Below are positions 33,206 through 45,500 of a DNA stretch of 64,000 nt, piece after piece (within the stretch, counting starts at the first letter, position 1; each line of letters starts with the position of its first letter). The DNA lies in the NCBI GenBank assembly GCA_034440575.1, contig JAOTOL010001223.1, positions 207,501 to 271,500 on the forward strand. Direction: 5' to 3'. The DNA comes from Imbricaverruca yamaguchii. Lineage: Eukaryota > Arthropoda > Thecostraca > Neoverrucidae. The position numbers and the translations under genes were made by a program. The notes below the pieces were generated by a model, which did no database searches, was not told the origin of the DNA, and worked only from the letters and a program-made list of their open reading frames with translations.

Positions 33206-36200
33206 GTCAGAGGCGGCGCCGGCGGCGCGGCCAGAGGCATGCGCGGCCCGACTGTAGTGTCGTCGCCCCGGCGTGTGGCTGGCTGTGCTGTCTAGACTAG
33301 AGACTCGCCGCCGTCGCATGGCCCGCACTGCGGCCGCGCATCGTGCCCCCACTGACGCCCCCCCCCCCCACCCCCAGCGGCTGTCCGGTCGTGCCCACCT
33401 CCACCACTGACGGCCCACCCTCTGCAGGTGTGACGCGCCACGCCACGCCAGCGCTCTCTCATTGCCGCCCGATGTCCGCCAAGGGAAACCCGTGGGTGGC
33501 AGTTCTGAGGCAGCCGGTCAAAAATATCCGGCCATTTAGGAACTAGCGTAGGATGCGGTGGCGATACTTGTGTAGGGGATAGGCAGAACATTATGCGGAA
33601 GAAAATGGTTTTGCTTTCATAGGGAAATCACCCGCACAAGCATCCCACGAATAGAAGAACTAAAATGTGGTGGTACTATTCACCTTCAGTGTGGTTCTCC
33701 TTGTGGCGCCTGAACCAGATAAGCAAGGTCAGGCTTCTTCAGACAAATAATCGAAGTTAATGTCTGTGAATGACTCACCTGAGCGTGTTTCGACCTCTGT
33801 TGTAATTGAGGGATGTCCGAGTACCACATAGGTAGCTGATGGCCCAGGACCACACAGGCAGCCCATGACTCTTCTAATCTGCCGCACATGCACAAATGTG
33901 TCCGTCCTGATGCATTGGTGGAAAGTCGCAAACTGTTCCAAGACATGCCTATGGAATTAAATGCGAATGTTCGCAGTTCTCTTTCCCCGTCACGACGGCG
34001 GATGCATCCGCCCATCTACTTAACATATTCACTTGTTAAGGAATAAGGCAATGATCGTAGCACCACCCGAAGTCAGTTCAATGAGCAATGTTTCAGATGC
34101 ATCAACTCATTGAATCGCGCATGAATCACATTGAATGAGCGCACAGTATTTATATGCGCACTGGAGAGGGGAAGGGGTGGACTAAATCAGCACACCCATC
34201 CGGTTTTTCGTAAATGATTCCAGATTTGACACGGCGATATACGGCATTTTTGGTGTACCTGCTGAGAATTGACCGACGTGTCGCTTAGAATAGGAACAAC
34301 GAAATTCGACCAAAAAATGTGAGTCAGAACCCGTCAACGTCAAGACATTTAGTATCCCCATGCTTCAAAGATCGGCGCTGATGCGCTTTCCGTATATCAG
34401 CAAGAGGGAAGTGTTCGTGGCAATCCTAGCGACGTGTTTGATGTATGTTGTTAAGTTGTATTGTTTCAAGGTCGTGCTGGATCACCAAGGTCATGACAGG
34501 TCAATGGAAGCAAACTTAGTCAACTGGAAGGTTGTCATAAACGCAAGTGACTGACATGCGATTCACATTTTTTTGCATGCTATTCTCTACACATCCTGAA
34601 AATTACTTCACTCCTAAGCTACAAAAAAAAACTACTGTATTTGTCATTGTGAACCTGAGCGTTTCCATACTTCATCCATGTGCTTCAGCTCTTTCTTCGT
34701 GAAGCCGACTGCACCGGGTCGTCCGCCGGTCCGGCGGGCAGCCCGGTTCCGGCAACTGGAACCGGTAACTGACCCGATAAGGCGCTGATAAATAGGTGAC
34801 CTGAAGTCAAATTCCGGATCTAACATCTGTATTGCATCATCAGGCATGTCCAAAACGTTGTTTTTCCCATTTGGGAGTATTTTAAAGACAATGGCAGGGC
34901 TCCATAACAATGTAAAGCCAAGCCGCACAAAACAAGCAAAATGTGAGATACGTGACCTCATTTGACCTTGAAGACATAAACCTGAGATCATGAAATTTGC
35001 TTACAATAGAGGGGAACACGATACCTATCTGCCATAAACATGTAGTTACCCTGGCGTTAATAGGAGGTGATATCTCAGGGGAAGTGGTATCGTCCCCCCT
35101 CTCCAGTGCGCGCAATTTTTAATTGGATTGTCCAATGATGATTATCGAGTCCCAGGGTACCAGTTAAAGTAATTTGACCACAGCTGGACCTAAAGCAGGT
35201 TAAAGTGTTCATTTAGTGCAGCTTCCCCTAAAAATATAAAAATAAAAACCATCATGAAACAGTGTAATAGCCCTCGCTCTCAGATCACGTGGGAAGGGAA
35301 AACTACTTTTCTTATAAGCAACTGACTGGGGGAGGGGGTCCAGCACAAAGTGCAAGTCAGCCAAGTCTCCCTTCTTCAACGTTGACTGAGTCTCACACAA
35401 GTCTCTTTAATCATGCGGCGTCTACACAGTGGAACACATCCCCTTTTCTAGAAGAGTGTTAAGCTCCACAATAGCCACGCGTATTCGCTCTGCTATTCTA
35501 ATACCATATATTGCCATTTATGTCGCAACTTATTTCACGTTTCATCGGCTCTGCACTCAGCTAGAACAAGCATCTCAGACCAGAGTCGTACCAATTATAC
35601 TACTTGTAGGACGATGTTTTCCAACTCACGTGAGCAGTTAAAAAAAACATACATAAGTTTAAAGATATAATTGTTCTCTTCTCGCCTCATTATCTGCTCT
35701 GTGAATAGGTGAAATGGGTAAATGTAAAGGTATTCGAGTCAATGCTATTCGTTTTACTTGTCGATGCTCTGTCATCCCTTGGATGTTCGGGATGTCTTAT
35801 ATTTTAATGGACCGACATGTAGAATTCGACTCATACGTAAGCCAAACTCGCGCTACTCTCTAAAGGATCCTGCGAGTGGCTTGCTTTGCTGTGCACCGCA
35901 CCGTTCTACGGAGAGACGTCCACCCATGAGACCTCCGCAGCCAGCGCCCCCCCTCCCGACAGAGCGCGGAGCCCGTGCCAGCGTCTGCTGACTTCCGCGC
36001 CGTTTCGGTCCGTCGGACCCCGTTAGTCCGGTCCGACCAACAGTGGACAACAGCCGGCGAGGTGGCTCTGGTCCTGGTCCAGCGCTGATCGCCGGCCATC
36101 TGGACATGCTGCCGTCGTGGCCGACGGCCGCTTTCACGAGCGTTTGCCGGCCGCACGCCCGCACCTGTCTGGTCGGTTGGTGGTGCGTGGCGCGCGGTTA

Positions 36201-37227
36201 TCCCCTGTGGCGTCGGCGCCAGGGGTACGTCAGATTCGACAGCCGAGCTCAGCGTATCCGGCAGAGAAAGGTGCGCGTCTTTCGCGCGAGCTCGCCGCAG
36301 CTGATGATCCCGTGGTCCGTGAACAATTAGACAATCATGCAGTATGCTCACCAGTTTTGTCGGGATTTCTGCCCGCACCAGCCAAATTAATATCTGCTTA
36401 ACTGGGAGAGCCCGAAGCTATTGCGAAGATCCATTCAGTGTTTCTTCCGCAAAACCATATTTGTAAGGACGATTTGTCGGTTTCATGAAAATGAGGAGTC
36501 GAGGTGACCGATTGGGCTGCACTTACGACACGGTCACAATGTACTCCGAACACATTTCTCACTGCTCATGATTAGCTCCTTCTGAAATGTTGGCTGTGCT
36601 AATGAACTTCGTTAGCTGTATCGATGTAAAAACCAAGAAGTGTTCTCGACCCATTGACTAGATGCGTTCATTATAAAACGAAGAAACGCTCTTGAAGCGT
36701 GCTTGGATCGAGAGCGGTCACAACCTATGAGTGAACGAGGGCTTCAAAATATACTTCGTTTAGACGTGGCGTATTTTCAGAAGTAAATGAAATCCTTGGT
36801 ACCCCCAAAGGTCAACGCTGCAGAGAATGAACATGACACAAAACATTGTCGTGCACTGCCAAGTAGCTTAGTCAACTAAATAGTAGCAATGCCTGCATTT
36901 TCCATGCGAGCTCTTCTGCTACCAGCATGCTGCATGCCTTGTGTTCTGCTGCTGCTGTTGGATAATCTTCACTTCTTACGTGTTCTTTCCTCTTTGCACG
37001 TGAATGTTGTTTGGCACGTGATCGAATGCTTCAGCCGCACGTGAGCAGTGCGGTTTTGTAACAACTGTGTGTGCTCGTGTGCCCGCGCCTGGAAGTGGTC
37101 ACTGATATGTGACGAATCTTAATCAACAGTTGACAGGTTGGCTTCTCACCACCTGATAATCATTTTGAGTACGTTAGCTGTGGAGAGGACTGCATTATGT
37201 ACAGCGCAACAGTGGGGGAACGATCGC
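33206..37227 (+). other. Ih intron; GC-rich patches, no exon recognised
   Basis: Part of the intron 33206-39441. A GC-rich stretch continues to about 33540 (with C-runs near 33360), and another at about 35880-36330 is CpG-rich and open in several frames without recognisable protein features. The rest is AT-rich. The - strand frame at 34644-34991 is not recognised. Confidence 0.5.
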
Positions 37228-37378
37228 TTACCAGGGGCAGGGTACCATGGCAGGGGACCAGGGGCAGGGCACAAGGGGCAGGGCACCAGGGGCAGCGCAC
37301 CATGGCAGGGCACCATGGCAGGGCACCAGGGGTAGCGTACCATGGCAGGGCACCAGGGGCAGGGCACCAGGGACATAG
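37228..37378. repeat. GGGGCAGGGCACCAT minisatellite
   Basis: About eleven units of 13-15 bp, alternating CAGGGGCAGGGCAC and CATGGCAGGGCAC, strongly G-rich on the + strand. The Pro/Cys/Trp-rich frame on the - strand is an artefact of the repeat. Confidence 0.93.
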
Positions 37379-37499
37379 TCGTATATGGTTGTAAACACGC
37401 TCCACGCATGTATTCAGACTGGAAGAATACTGAACCTGACTTCACGATTTTAAGGCCAAAGCATCCGCCATAGATGTGTCATTAAATCAAGTTGCACCG

Positions 37500-37868
37500 C
37501 GTGGTGATGCCATTAGCTACAGTTACACCGGGTGGTGGCGTCATTACCTACAGTTACACCGGACAGTGGCGTCATTACCTACAATTACACCGAGCGGTGG
37601 CGTCATTACCTACAGCTACACCTGGCGGTAGCGCCATTACCTTCAGTTACACCTGGCGGTAGCGCCATTACCTGCAGTTACACCGAGCGGTGGCGTAATT
37701 ATCTACAATTACACCGGGCGGTGGCGCCATTACGTACAATTACACCGGGTGGTGGTGCCATTACCTACAATTACACCGGGAGGTGGCGCCATTACCTACA
37801 GTTAGACCGGGGGTGGCGCCATTACCTACAATTACACCGGGCGGTGGCGCCATTACCTACAGTTGGAT
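37500..37868. repeat. 31-bp minisatellite
   Basis: About 12 tandem copies of a 31-bp unit containing GGTGGCGCCATTACC and TACAGTTACACCGGG. The 31-residue peptide repeat in the + frames is a frame-cycling artefact. Confidence 0.94.
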
Positions 37869-38419
37869 CGCACCTTGGCGCGCCACCCCTCAGAGGCTCA
37901 GATTGTTGATACCCGACGCGGTGGTCCAAGTGTCAACATTGTGCACCAGCGGATTCGTGTCTGGACAGGGAGCGTGCTGGTGTTTCTCTCATGGCTCCAT
38001 CTCAATTAAGGGACACGATGACGGGTGACGGCCACCCGGCTTCGCATCAGCGCATCAGATGGAAAAGGTTGCAGCTGCCACTGCACCGGCTGGCAATGGA
38101 TGATGTTCTGGAGAAGTTCCACTGTTTGGCCCTACGCACTGAACTGTAGCCAGCTCAGTGGGAGGCCACATAAGTCGAATGACAAGCATATTGTACGTTG
38201 CGTCTTACTATGCTAGCGTGATCCATTCCACGAATGTTATCGTGCAATGCTTCAGTGCATGTGGTTTGTTTAACATTTACTAGCTTCGACTTCACCGATA
38301 ATGTAGCCATTTTCAGACCAAACCACTAAAAAAATGTTGGAACACATAAATGAACAATTGACGGGGCTGTGATGAGCTACGGTCTATGGATTCAGTCAAT
38401 ATGTTGTCTTTTTAGCTTC
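37869..38419 (+). other. Ih intron, nothing recognised
   Basis: About 550 bp between two tandem repeats without recognisable exons or elements. Confidence 0.5.
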
Positions 38420-38420
38420 G

Positions 38421-38489
<69 letters not shown>

Positions 38490-38560
38490 ATGTACTTAAT
38501 ATCAGTTGTGTGTTTGTGTGTGTGCATGAGCATGTGTGTATATGCATGTTTGCGTGTTTG
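38420..38560. repeat. (AT)n followed by (TG)n microsatellite
   Basis: About 60 bp of AT dinucleotides, then about 80 bp of interrupted TG/TGCATG repeats. Likely polymorphic. Confidence 0.95.
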
Positions 38561-39441
38561 TGCATGCTCGAGCGTGTGTTGGAGTGCGTTTTCGAAGATC
38601 AGAGCATAAGGGCAGTGCGTCGAATACCACAATATGTATACATGTATATACGGCAAGCCTCGGAATTAAATGTATGAGGTTGCACTACATGCATTTACTT
38701 TCGTGGATGCAATAGAGGCTACTATCATCAGCGAATCATGATTTCATTTTGAGGTAAACCCATTTTTGAAGCATATTATGGGCATCTGGGCGTATTATGT
38801 ACCGGCGTATTGTGGGTTTATACGCTACATATTCCCGGAGAAGCCGTGGTGCACATGTACATGTTTGACTGCTACACGCTGCACGCTACCCGCATTTCTG
38901 GTGGTGTGGGTAGCTGGTCACAGCACTTAAATGTGACAACACACGTAGATGTACAGCATGAACTGTGGAATGAAACGTGCCACAAATGATTGTTCTGGCA
39001 TTCGCCTATGAACGCATACCACGTGATTGGATAGCTGTAGCGGGTGGATCTGTTTCACATCACATGACCGAGCGGCTGCAGGCGAGATGCGCTGTCGCTG
39101 GGCGTACCGCTGGGGTATGTACCGCGTGCCGTCGGACGCGGTACCCACGGGATGCTGGTCGGACGAGCCACCAGCCCTCTGCTGGTGGACTAGCGCTGAA
39201 GGTGTCTGCAGCACAACGCACGCCCTGTTCGCCTCTGACCATGCAGACGCTGTCGCCACATTGTCAGAGTTGCCGACGTTTGTTCAGACTTCAAGCGATG
39301 TGCACAGTTGCGGAGACAGAAGTCAGGTGGTAGGATGGAGGGCTGAGCGCCGATCAGGCCACCACCAGTCGCTGCGACCGTGGCGTCAGGCGATGACGCG
39401 CCATCATCGTTCGCGGCCGTGCTGACAAAGCTCTCCCGCAG
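38561..39441 (+). other. Ih intron, 3' end
   Basis: No feature recognised until the acceptor CTCTCCCGCAG that ends at 39441. The GC content rises towards the exon. Confidence 0.6.
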
Positions 39442-39715
39442 GCGACATCATCATCAAGGAGGGCACCATCGGCAACAAGATGTACTTCATCCAGGAGGGG
39501 ATAGTGGACATCATCATCATCGGCGAGGTGGCCACGTCGCTCAGCGACGGCTCCTACTTCGGCGAGATTTGCCTGCTGACCAACGCGCGTCGCGTGGCCA
39601 GCGTGCGCGCCGAGACCTACTGCAACCTGTTCTCGCTGTCGGTGGAGCACTTCAACGCCGTGCTCGACAGCTACCCGCTGATGCGGCGCACCATGGAGAG
39701 CGTGGCTGCCGAGAG
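39442..39715 (+). CDS. Ih: Ih/HCN channel, cyclic-nucleotide-binding domain exon
   Basis: 274 nt, entering in phase 1 and leaving in phase 2 (donor GAGAG/GTGAGC). It encodes the CNBD beta-roll, the phosphate-binding cassette and helices [65 protein letters not shown] and [15 protein letters not shown]. The FGE..L......R.ASV pattern that holds cAMP is complete, including the Arg that binds the phosphate. The loop [11 protein letters not shown] is one residue shorter than I remember for insect Ih. GC-rich and without defects. Confidence 0.95.
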
Positions 39716-39814
39716 GTGAGCGCACCCGCTCTGCTGGAGGCCCCGCTGTAGTTCCAAGCGGCGAGATCAGTCTTCGCTCCGGACGGGGAGGCCAGCCAAT
39801 ATTGCGTCTGGTCA

Positions 39815-40010
39815 GGCCTCGTCGTGTTCCCAGAGGGCGAGACACACCTCGGTCGCTGTATGCTGAGGCCTTATCGTGCTCCCGAGAGACGAGACACACC
39901 TTAGTCGCTGTGTGGTGAGGCTCTATCGTGCCCTCGAGAGACGAGACACACCCTGGTCTCTGTGTGGTGAGGATCTATCGTACTCTCGAGAGACGAGGCC
40001 GACCTCTATC
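39815..40010. repeat. 52-bp tandem repeat, about four copies
   Basis: Units contain GAGAGACGAGACACACC, GGTCGCTGT and TGAGGCTCTATCGTG. It starts 100 bp after the CNBD exon, inside the last Ih intron. Confidence 0.88.
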
Positions 40011-40991
40011 TGCAAGGGGTGGACCCGTCATGTGCTACCGAAAGGCGAAAGTATTTACCATTCAGTGGCGAAGATTTTCCCCCACTCCCGAGAGACCGGA
40101 TATTGCCGCATTCGCGACGTTGAGGTCGACCTTTACTCTGGAGAGACAGCAGTCTCGTCATTGTCTCCAAATGTGAAAATGGCATGATTCTTGATCACAT
40201 TCGAGAGCCGATGACCCATCACTCGCCCTCAGTTCCTTGTTCAATTGAATTCTTTTGCTTTAATTTTCGACACGAATAAAAAGCATGGCCTGAATCGCCA
40301 CCCAGGTGGCCTTCAGCTGCCGATATTGCATCGGATGGTCCGAGGAGCTTCGGTTTCTCGCGAGTGCCACCACGTCTAATTTTGTCCCTGCAATTTCACC
40401 CGTACGCCATATTTTGCCAGCCTCTCTAATGCGAGGAGGTTGTTGTGGCCCCCCAGCGTTTCGAAGCGGATAGTTTTAGCGGGGTAATAATGCACGAAAA
40501 ATTCAGCTTCGGCGTTCAGATTGAACTCACAGTGACTCATGAGATGAAAAATATCATCCGAAGTCAACCTCGGGCAATTACCTGGAATGGCATTTAAAAG
40601 GTCTTTTGGCGTATACGGGTTATGTGAGTTCTCCATTACTCTGCAACGCTAAGAAGCATCGATTTTGAGTCCATCATTGAGGTTTATTGCGGATAGTACG
40701 CGATTTCGGTAAAAATGGGCGGATGTGTCGAGCGGCGAGAATGGGAGTCGCAAATCGGTCGTCAAAAGCAGAAAATGATGTCTTATGTAATTCATATGAC
40801 GTGATATGTCTTCGCATCACACGATTGCCATAGAATGTCCCATAGACTACGTCGAACGGTGGCGAGTTGGAGGGTACCTCTTTATGCGATTGAAAAAAAC
40901 AGCCCCGCGGCGGTGCGATTTGACATCTACCTGCCGCTGACGTCGGTCCTCGCCGTCGCTGACTGCGGCCTCGGCCGACCGTGTGCCGCAG
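40011..40991 (+). other. Last Ih intron, remainder
   Basis: No exon on the + strand. On the - strand, 40376-40636 is an 86-codon open frame (MENSHNPYTPKD at the start, GVRVKLQGQ at the end) with ordinary protein composition but no family I recognise. It could be part of an old mobile element. The intron ends at acceptor GTGTGCCGCAG. Confidence 0.45.
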
Positions 40992-41310
40992 GCTCAACAA
41001 GATCGGCAAGAACCCCAGCATCGTGTCGAACCGCGAGGACCTGCAGACCGACTGTCGGACGGTGAGCGCCCTGGTGAGCGCCATCGCCGTGCAGGAGCCG
41101 GACCCCAGCTCGGACGACGACTCGGAGCCGCGCCACAACAACATCAGTCTGCACCACCTGTCCATCGGGCGCGCGCTCGCCCGCCTGCCCCGCCCCAAGT
41201 CGGAGAACAACTTCGCGCGGCCCGAGGAGACGTCGCGCCGCGCCGGCACCCATCGCCCGTCCTTCCACAAGTCGGACATTGTTTTCAAGTCGGAGGTCGG
41301 CCACGGCTGA
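40992..41310 (+). CDS. Ih: Ih/HCN channel, C-terminal exon with stop
   Basis: 319 nt, completing a split Arg codon (AG/G) and ending in TGA at 41308-41310. It encodes 105 residues after that Arg: LNKIGKNPSIVSNRED, which follows the CNBD in arthropod Ih, then SALVSAIAVQEPD, an acidic SSDDDSEP patch, basic low-complexity sequence and a KSDIVFKSEVGHG end. The tail lacks the long proline-rich extension of vertebrate HCN2/HCN4, as expected for invertebrates. No paralogous copy was seen. Length and phase agree with the upstream exon. Confidence 0.9.
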
Positions 41311-41884
41311 AGGCAGCCGGCGGCGTGCGCCGGCACTGTGCGCCCGGTCAGGTCCAATCAGTCCCGGCCGTCGACCGCGCCCAGCACCGGTGCACAATGC
41401 GTTGTTGGTTTTGTATGGTTTTACATAGCGGCTAGTGCGGGGGTGTGCAGGGCGAGCAGGTCGGCACGGAGTCGCTCCCGGGGTGTCCGCGTCCGACGGG
41501 CTGCACCAGCTTTTGCGTCGTGTCGTGAGCCTTCGCCCCGGTCGCTGAGTTCACAGACGCGACGGTCCGCGCGCCCCGACCCATGTCAGTCGCCGCGGTA
41601 GCAAAGTGCCTGGTCCATGGAAACAGTGCAGGTCTTCAGGGTGATATATTGTTGTCTGGTGTCTACGGGGTGTCTGTTGATTCTCAAAGGGGGGCATCCC
41701 CGCCGGTCGGGGAGCGCGGACCGTCGCCCCTGCAGCCACGCCCCCACGATCTCGCCGGCAGTCCCTTCCATAGCACTGATGCACCCGCCCGTCCTTGTCG
41801 TATAACGCCGGCGTGGCCTAGGTGCCTGGCGCAGCGTACGCACGGTGTATCGGGCGGGTGGCGCTGCCGACAGGCGGTGCGCCT
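41311..41884 (+). other. Region after the Ih stop, probable 3' UTR start
   Basis: GC-rich DNA with no gene. No convincing AATAAA signal follows before the tandem arrays; the first clear one noted is near 45745, too far to assign. The mRNA end is unknown. Confidence 0.4.
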
Positions 41885-42515
41885 GCAGCGCCACCTGTGC
41901 ACGGAGAGCCGACACAGTGGTTGTGTCTGCAGCGCCACCTGTGCACGCAGAGCCGGTCGAGTGGTGTGTGTCTGCAGCGCCACCTGTGCACTGATAGCCG
42001 GCACAGTGGTGTGCGCCTGCAGCGCCATCTGTATACGGAGAGCCGACACAGTGGGTGTGTCTGCAGCGCCACCTGTGCACTGATAGCCGACACAGTGGTG
42101 TGTGTCTGCAGCGCCACCTGTGCACGGAGAGCCGACACAGTGGTTGTGTCTGCAGCGCCACCTGTGCACGCAGAGCCGGTCGAGTGGTGTGCGTCTGCAT
42201 CGTCACCTGTGCACGCAGAGCCGGTCGAGTGGTGTGTGTCTGCAGCGCCACCTGTGCACTGATAGCCGGCACAGTGGTGCCTGCACGCCATCTGTATACG
42301 GAGAGCCGACACAGTGGTGTGCGTCTGCAGCGCCACCTGTGCACTGATAGCCGACCGAGTGGTGTGCGTCTGCAGCGCCACCTGTGCACGGAGAGTCGGT
42401 CGAGTGGTGTGCGTCTGCAGCGTCACCTGTGCACTGAGAGTCGGTCGAGTGGTGTGCGTCTGCAGCGCCACCTGTGCACGGAGAGTCGGTCGAGTGGTGT
42501 GCGTCTGGAGCCGCT
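41885..42515. repeat. 44-bp minisatellite
   Basis: About 14 copies of a 44-bp unit containing TGCAGCGCCACCTGTGCAC, then GGAGAGCCG(A/G) and CAGTGGTGTG. Variants (ACTGATAGCC, ACGCAGAGCC) alternate along the array. It lies 575 bp downstream of the Ih stop. Long open frames on both strands here are frame-cycling artefacts. Confidence 0.95.
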
Positions 42516-42537
42516 TTGACGCGGTCTACGGGAGCAG

Positions 42538-42588
42538 CCAGCGACCAGTGGCGACCAGTGGCGACCAGTGGCGACCAGTGGCGACTGT
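42538..42588. repeat. 10-bp tandem repeat GCGACCAGTG
   Basis: Five copies of GCGACCAGTG in direct succession, 20 bp after the 44-bp array. Confidence 0.95.
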
Positions 42589-43189
42589 CTAGACTATGGA
42601 CAGGCTGTCCGGACCTCCGCCGCAGGCACACCCTCACGGCCACCGGGACACGCAACTGCGGGGCGGGGTATGTGCGGTGACAACGGTCAGCCAGTAACAG
42701 GTACCGGAGTGGCGCAACATGTGCACAACAGGTAACACAAAATGCAGTAAAAGAAAAGCGTATGAAGTGGACGCACATAGGTAACCACAAATCAGCAGGC
42801 ACGACTGCTTAGATAGTACAGCACACTCCACAGAAGCTCGGTGGGTCATATGCATGCATTTCCCGTAATACCTGCTGACTTGCTTGGAACTCGCCTATAT
42901 TAATTTAATCGGCAGATTTGCCAGTTTGAACTGAGTTCCGTCAGATATCGCCCCACCTCGACTTTCTTTACAACGTACGCAGTGTACGCTTCGCTCAGCC
43001 GCCACTGTTTTCGAAGTTCTTCTCCGTCCCAACGTGTTCCACCAGATCACTTTCACTTTGCACAATACTCTTCTTAAGTGTCAGCATAGTTCAGTGCATC
43101 CCATTTTGTCCAATCTCGTTACTCTCCGACACGTCTTCAATACGCATCAAGCGGATGTTTTCCCCGCACAACAGCAAGAACATTACACG
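42589..43189. other. No gene recognised
   Basis: Unique-looking DNA between two repeat arrays. No coding or RNA feature was seen. Confidence 0.5.
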
Positions 43190-44790
43190 ATATCGTACAC
43201 GACACAGTTAAAACATCACAACACACGACAGACAGAGACACGCCACATCATACCGCACAGGACGAAGAAACCCATGCCACACCGTACACAACAGAGAGCA
43301 CCACACCACACCCCAGACGACACAGAGCACCATACCACACCACACATGACAGAGAGCTCCATGCCACACCACGCCGCACGACACAGAGCACCATGCCATG
43401 CCACGCAACAAACGACAGAGCATCATCACACCGCACAGGACAAAGAGCACCATACCACATCAAACCATACAGGACAGAGAAACCCATACCGCACCGCGCA
43501 CAACATAGGGGCGGGGATGGCCGAGTGGCTAAGATGTTGAGATCAGGATACAAAATGTCTCTGGTTCAATGCTCGTACCACTCGGGACATTTCCCAATCA
43601 CGCGGCCCACCGGCGAAACAGCGTTGGTGGCGCCATTAGCCGTGATCGCGCGCAAAGTGCGTCGAGAACCATCCAATGAACAAATATGCAAACAAACAAG
43701 CGCACTACACAGAGCACCCTGTCATACTACACCATGCACGGCAGAGAGTACCATACCATATCACACAACAACGACGACAGAGAGCACCATACCACACTAC
43801 ACAGAACAGACTGCACCATACCACATCATGCAAGATAAAGAGCACCATGCCATACCACAGCACACACGTTAGGCAGCGCCATATCACAACGCACATGATA
43901 GAGCACCATGCCATGCCACACCGTACGCAACAGAGAGCACCAGACCACACCACACATTGCATATAACTCATCACATCGAACACAAATAGGTCACCACACC
44001 TCACCAAGCATAGGGCAAACCGCACTGCACCACAAATGACATAGCACACAACAACACAAGATGGAGAGCACCGCGCCAAACCACACAAAACGCATCCTTG
44101 CAGGCAGCCCTACACACGACGGGGAAGCACGCCAAGTCGCAGATGGCAGAGGACACCAGACTATACCGCACACGACAGAGCTCACCATACCACACCACAC
44201 CACACACGACAGAGCTCACCATACCATACCACACCACACACGACAGAGCTCACCATACTATACCACACCACACACGACAGAGCTCACCATACCATACCAC
44301 ACCATACTGGGCAGATAACATCATATCATACTACACACGACAGAGCTCACCATACCATACCACACCATACTGGGCAGATAACATCATATCATATTACACA
44401 CGACAGAGCTCACCATACCATACCACACCACACACAACAAAGAACATCATACTACTCCACGCAAGACAGAGCTCACCATACCATACCACACCATACTGGG
44501 CAGATAATATCATATACTACACACGACAGAGCTCACCATACCATACCATACCACACTACACACGACAGAACTCACCATACCATACCACACTACACACCAC
44601 AGAACTCACCATACCATACCACACTACACACCACAGAACTCACCATACCATACCACACCACACAGGGAAGATAGCACCATACCACACCACACAGGGCAGA
44701 GAACACCATGCCATACTAAGCCACACACACGACAGATAGTACCGGACTACACCACATACACCAGCCTACACCACGCACGACACCACACGA
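43190..44790. repeat. G-poor ACCATACCACACCACAC array
   Basis: About 1.6 kb of irregular repeats built from ACACGACAGAGCTCACC, ATACCATACCACACC and related pieces, most regular at 44160-44680 with a period of about 34-64 bp. The + strand is very poor in G and T, so strand asymmetry is strong. A tRNA-like SINE head interrupts it at 43505. The His/Thr/Pro frames it creates are artefacts. Confidence 0.9.
43505..43680 (+). mobile_element. tRNA-derived SINE head (Leu/Ser-like)
   Basis: The A box TGGCCGAGTGG (43518-43528) and the B box GGTTCAATGCT (43563-43573) are spaced as in a tRNA gene, preceded by GGGGCGGGGA. The 3' acceptor strand that should pair with the 5' end is missing and unrelated GC-rich sequence follows. 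It is a tRNA-derived SINE rather than a working tRNA. Confidence 0.65.
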
Positions 44791-45084
44791 TGCGCTGGCC
44801 GGACAAGTGCCGGCCAGTGTCAGCCGACCGTCTGACACCAGACAGACGGACGACACGTGACAAGAGTACCTGCCGTCACACACGGGAGACACTGGCGCTA
44901 GCTGATCCACGGCGTGCGGTCGGATCGAGAGTGTTGGTCACGTTTTATGACATTTGTTGAATGCGCTGACAACCGTTCTGTTTGTGTTGTTTACTCTTGT
45001 TAACATGTAGCGAGATGCCGAACTGCACGTTGCGATGTGTCCGGTTGACACGTGGCAAGTGCTCGGGATAGCGACATTAGCGAC
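44791..45084. other. Spacer between arrays
   Basis: About 290 bp with no gene or repeat recognised. Confidence 0.5.
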
Positions 45085-45500
45085 ATTAGCGACAGCATAG
45101 GACATCCGGCGACCGACCGACAGACGCCACTGACCAGGTTGGTCTCCGACGGAGGGCTGGCGACCGACCGACAGACGCCACTGACGGTAGGCCAGGCTGG
45201 TCTTTGACGGAGGGGTGGGGACCGACGGACACCACTGACGGTAGGCCAGGCTGGTCTCTGACGGAGGGGTGGGGACCGACAGATGCTACTGCCGGTAGGC
45301 CAAGCTGCTCTCTGACGGAGGGGTGGCGACCGACAGATGCTACTGACGGTAGGCCAAGCTGATTTCCGGCGGAGGGGTGGAGGCCAACCGACAAACGTTA
45401 CTGACGGTAGACTAGTCTGGTTTCTGGCGGATGGGTGTCGACAGACCGACAGACGCCACTGACGGTAGGCAGGGCTGCTCTCTGACGGAGGGGTGGCGGC
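45085..45500. repeat. 54-bp minisatellite
   Basis: About seven to eight copies of a 54-bp unit containing GACGGTAGGCCAGGCTGG, CTCTGACGGAGGGGTGG and ACCGACAGATGCTACT. As 54 is a multiple of 3, the - strand stays open and shows a true-period 18-residue repeat (PSVRDQPGLPSVASVG-like). No start context, signal or family supports a gene. Confidence 0.92.

Noticed and set aside
41586..42802. Several long open frames on both strands
   Set aside because: All lie in the 44-bp tandem array and cycle through frames; no domain or start context.
43505..43580. Functional tRNA-Leu or tRNA-Ser gene
   Set aside because: A and B boxes are present, but the 3' acceptor strand does not pair with the 5' end.
43034..44739. 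His/Thr/Pro-rich open frames
   Set aside because: Simple translation of the ACCATACCACACC repeat.
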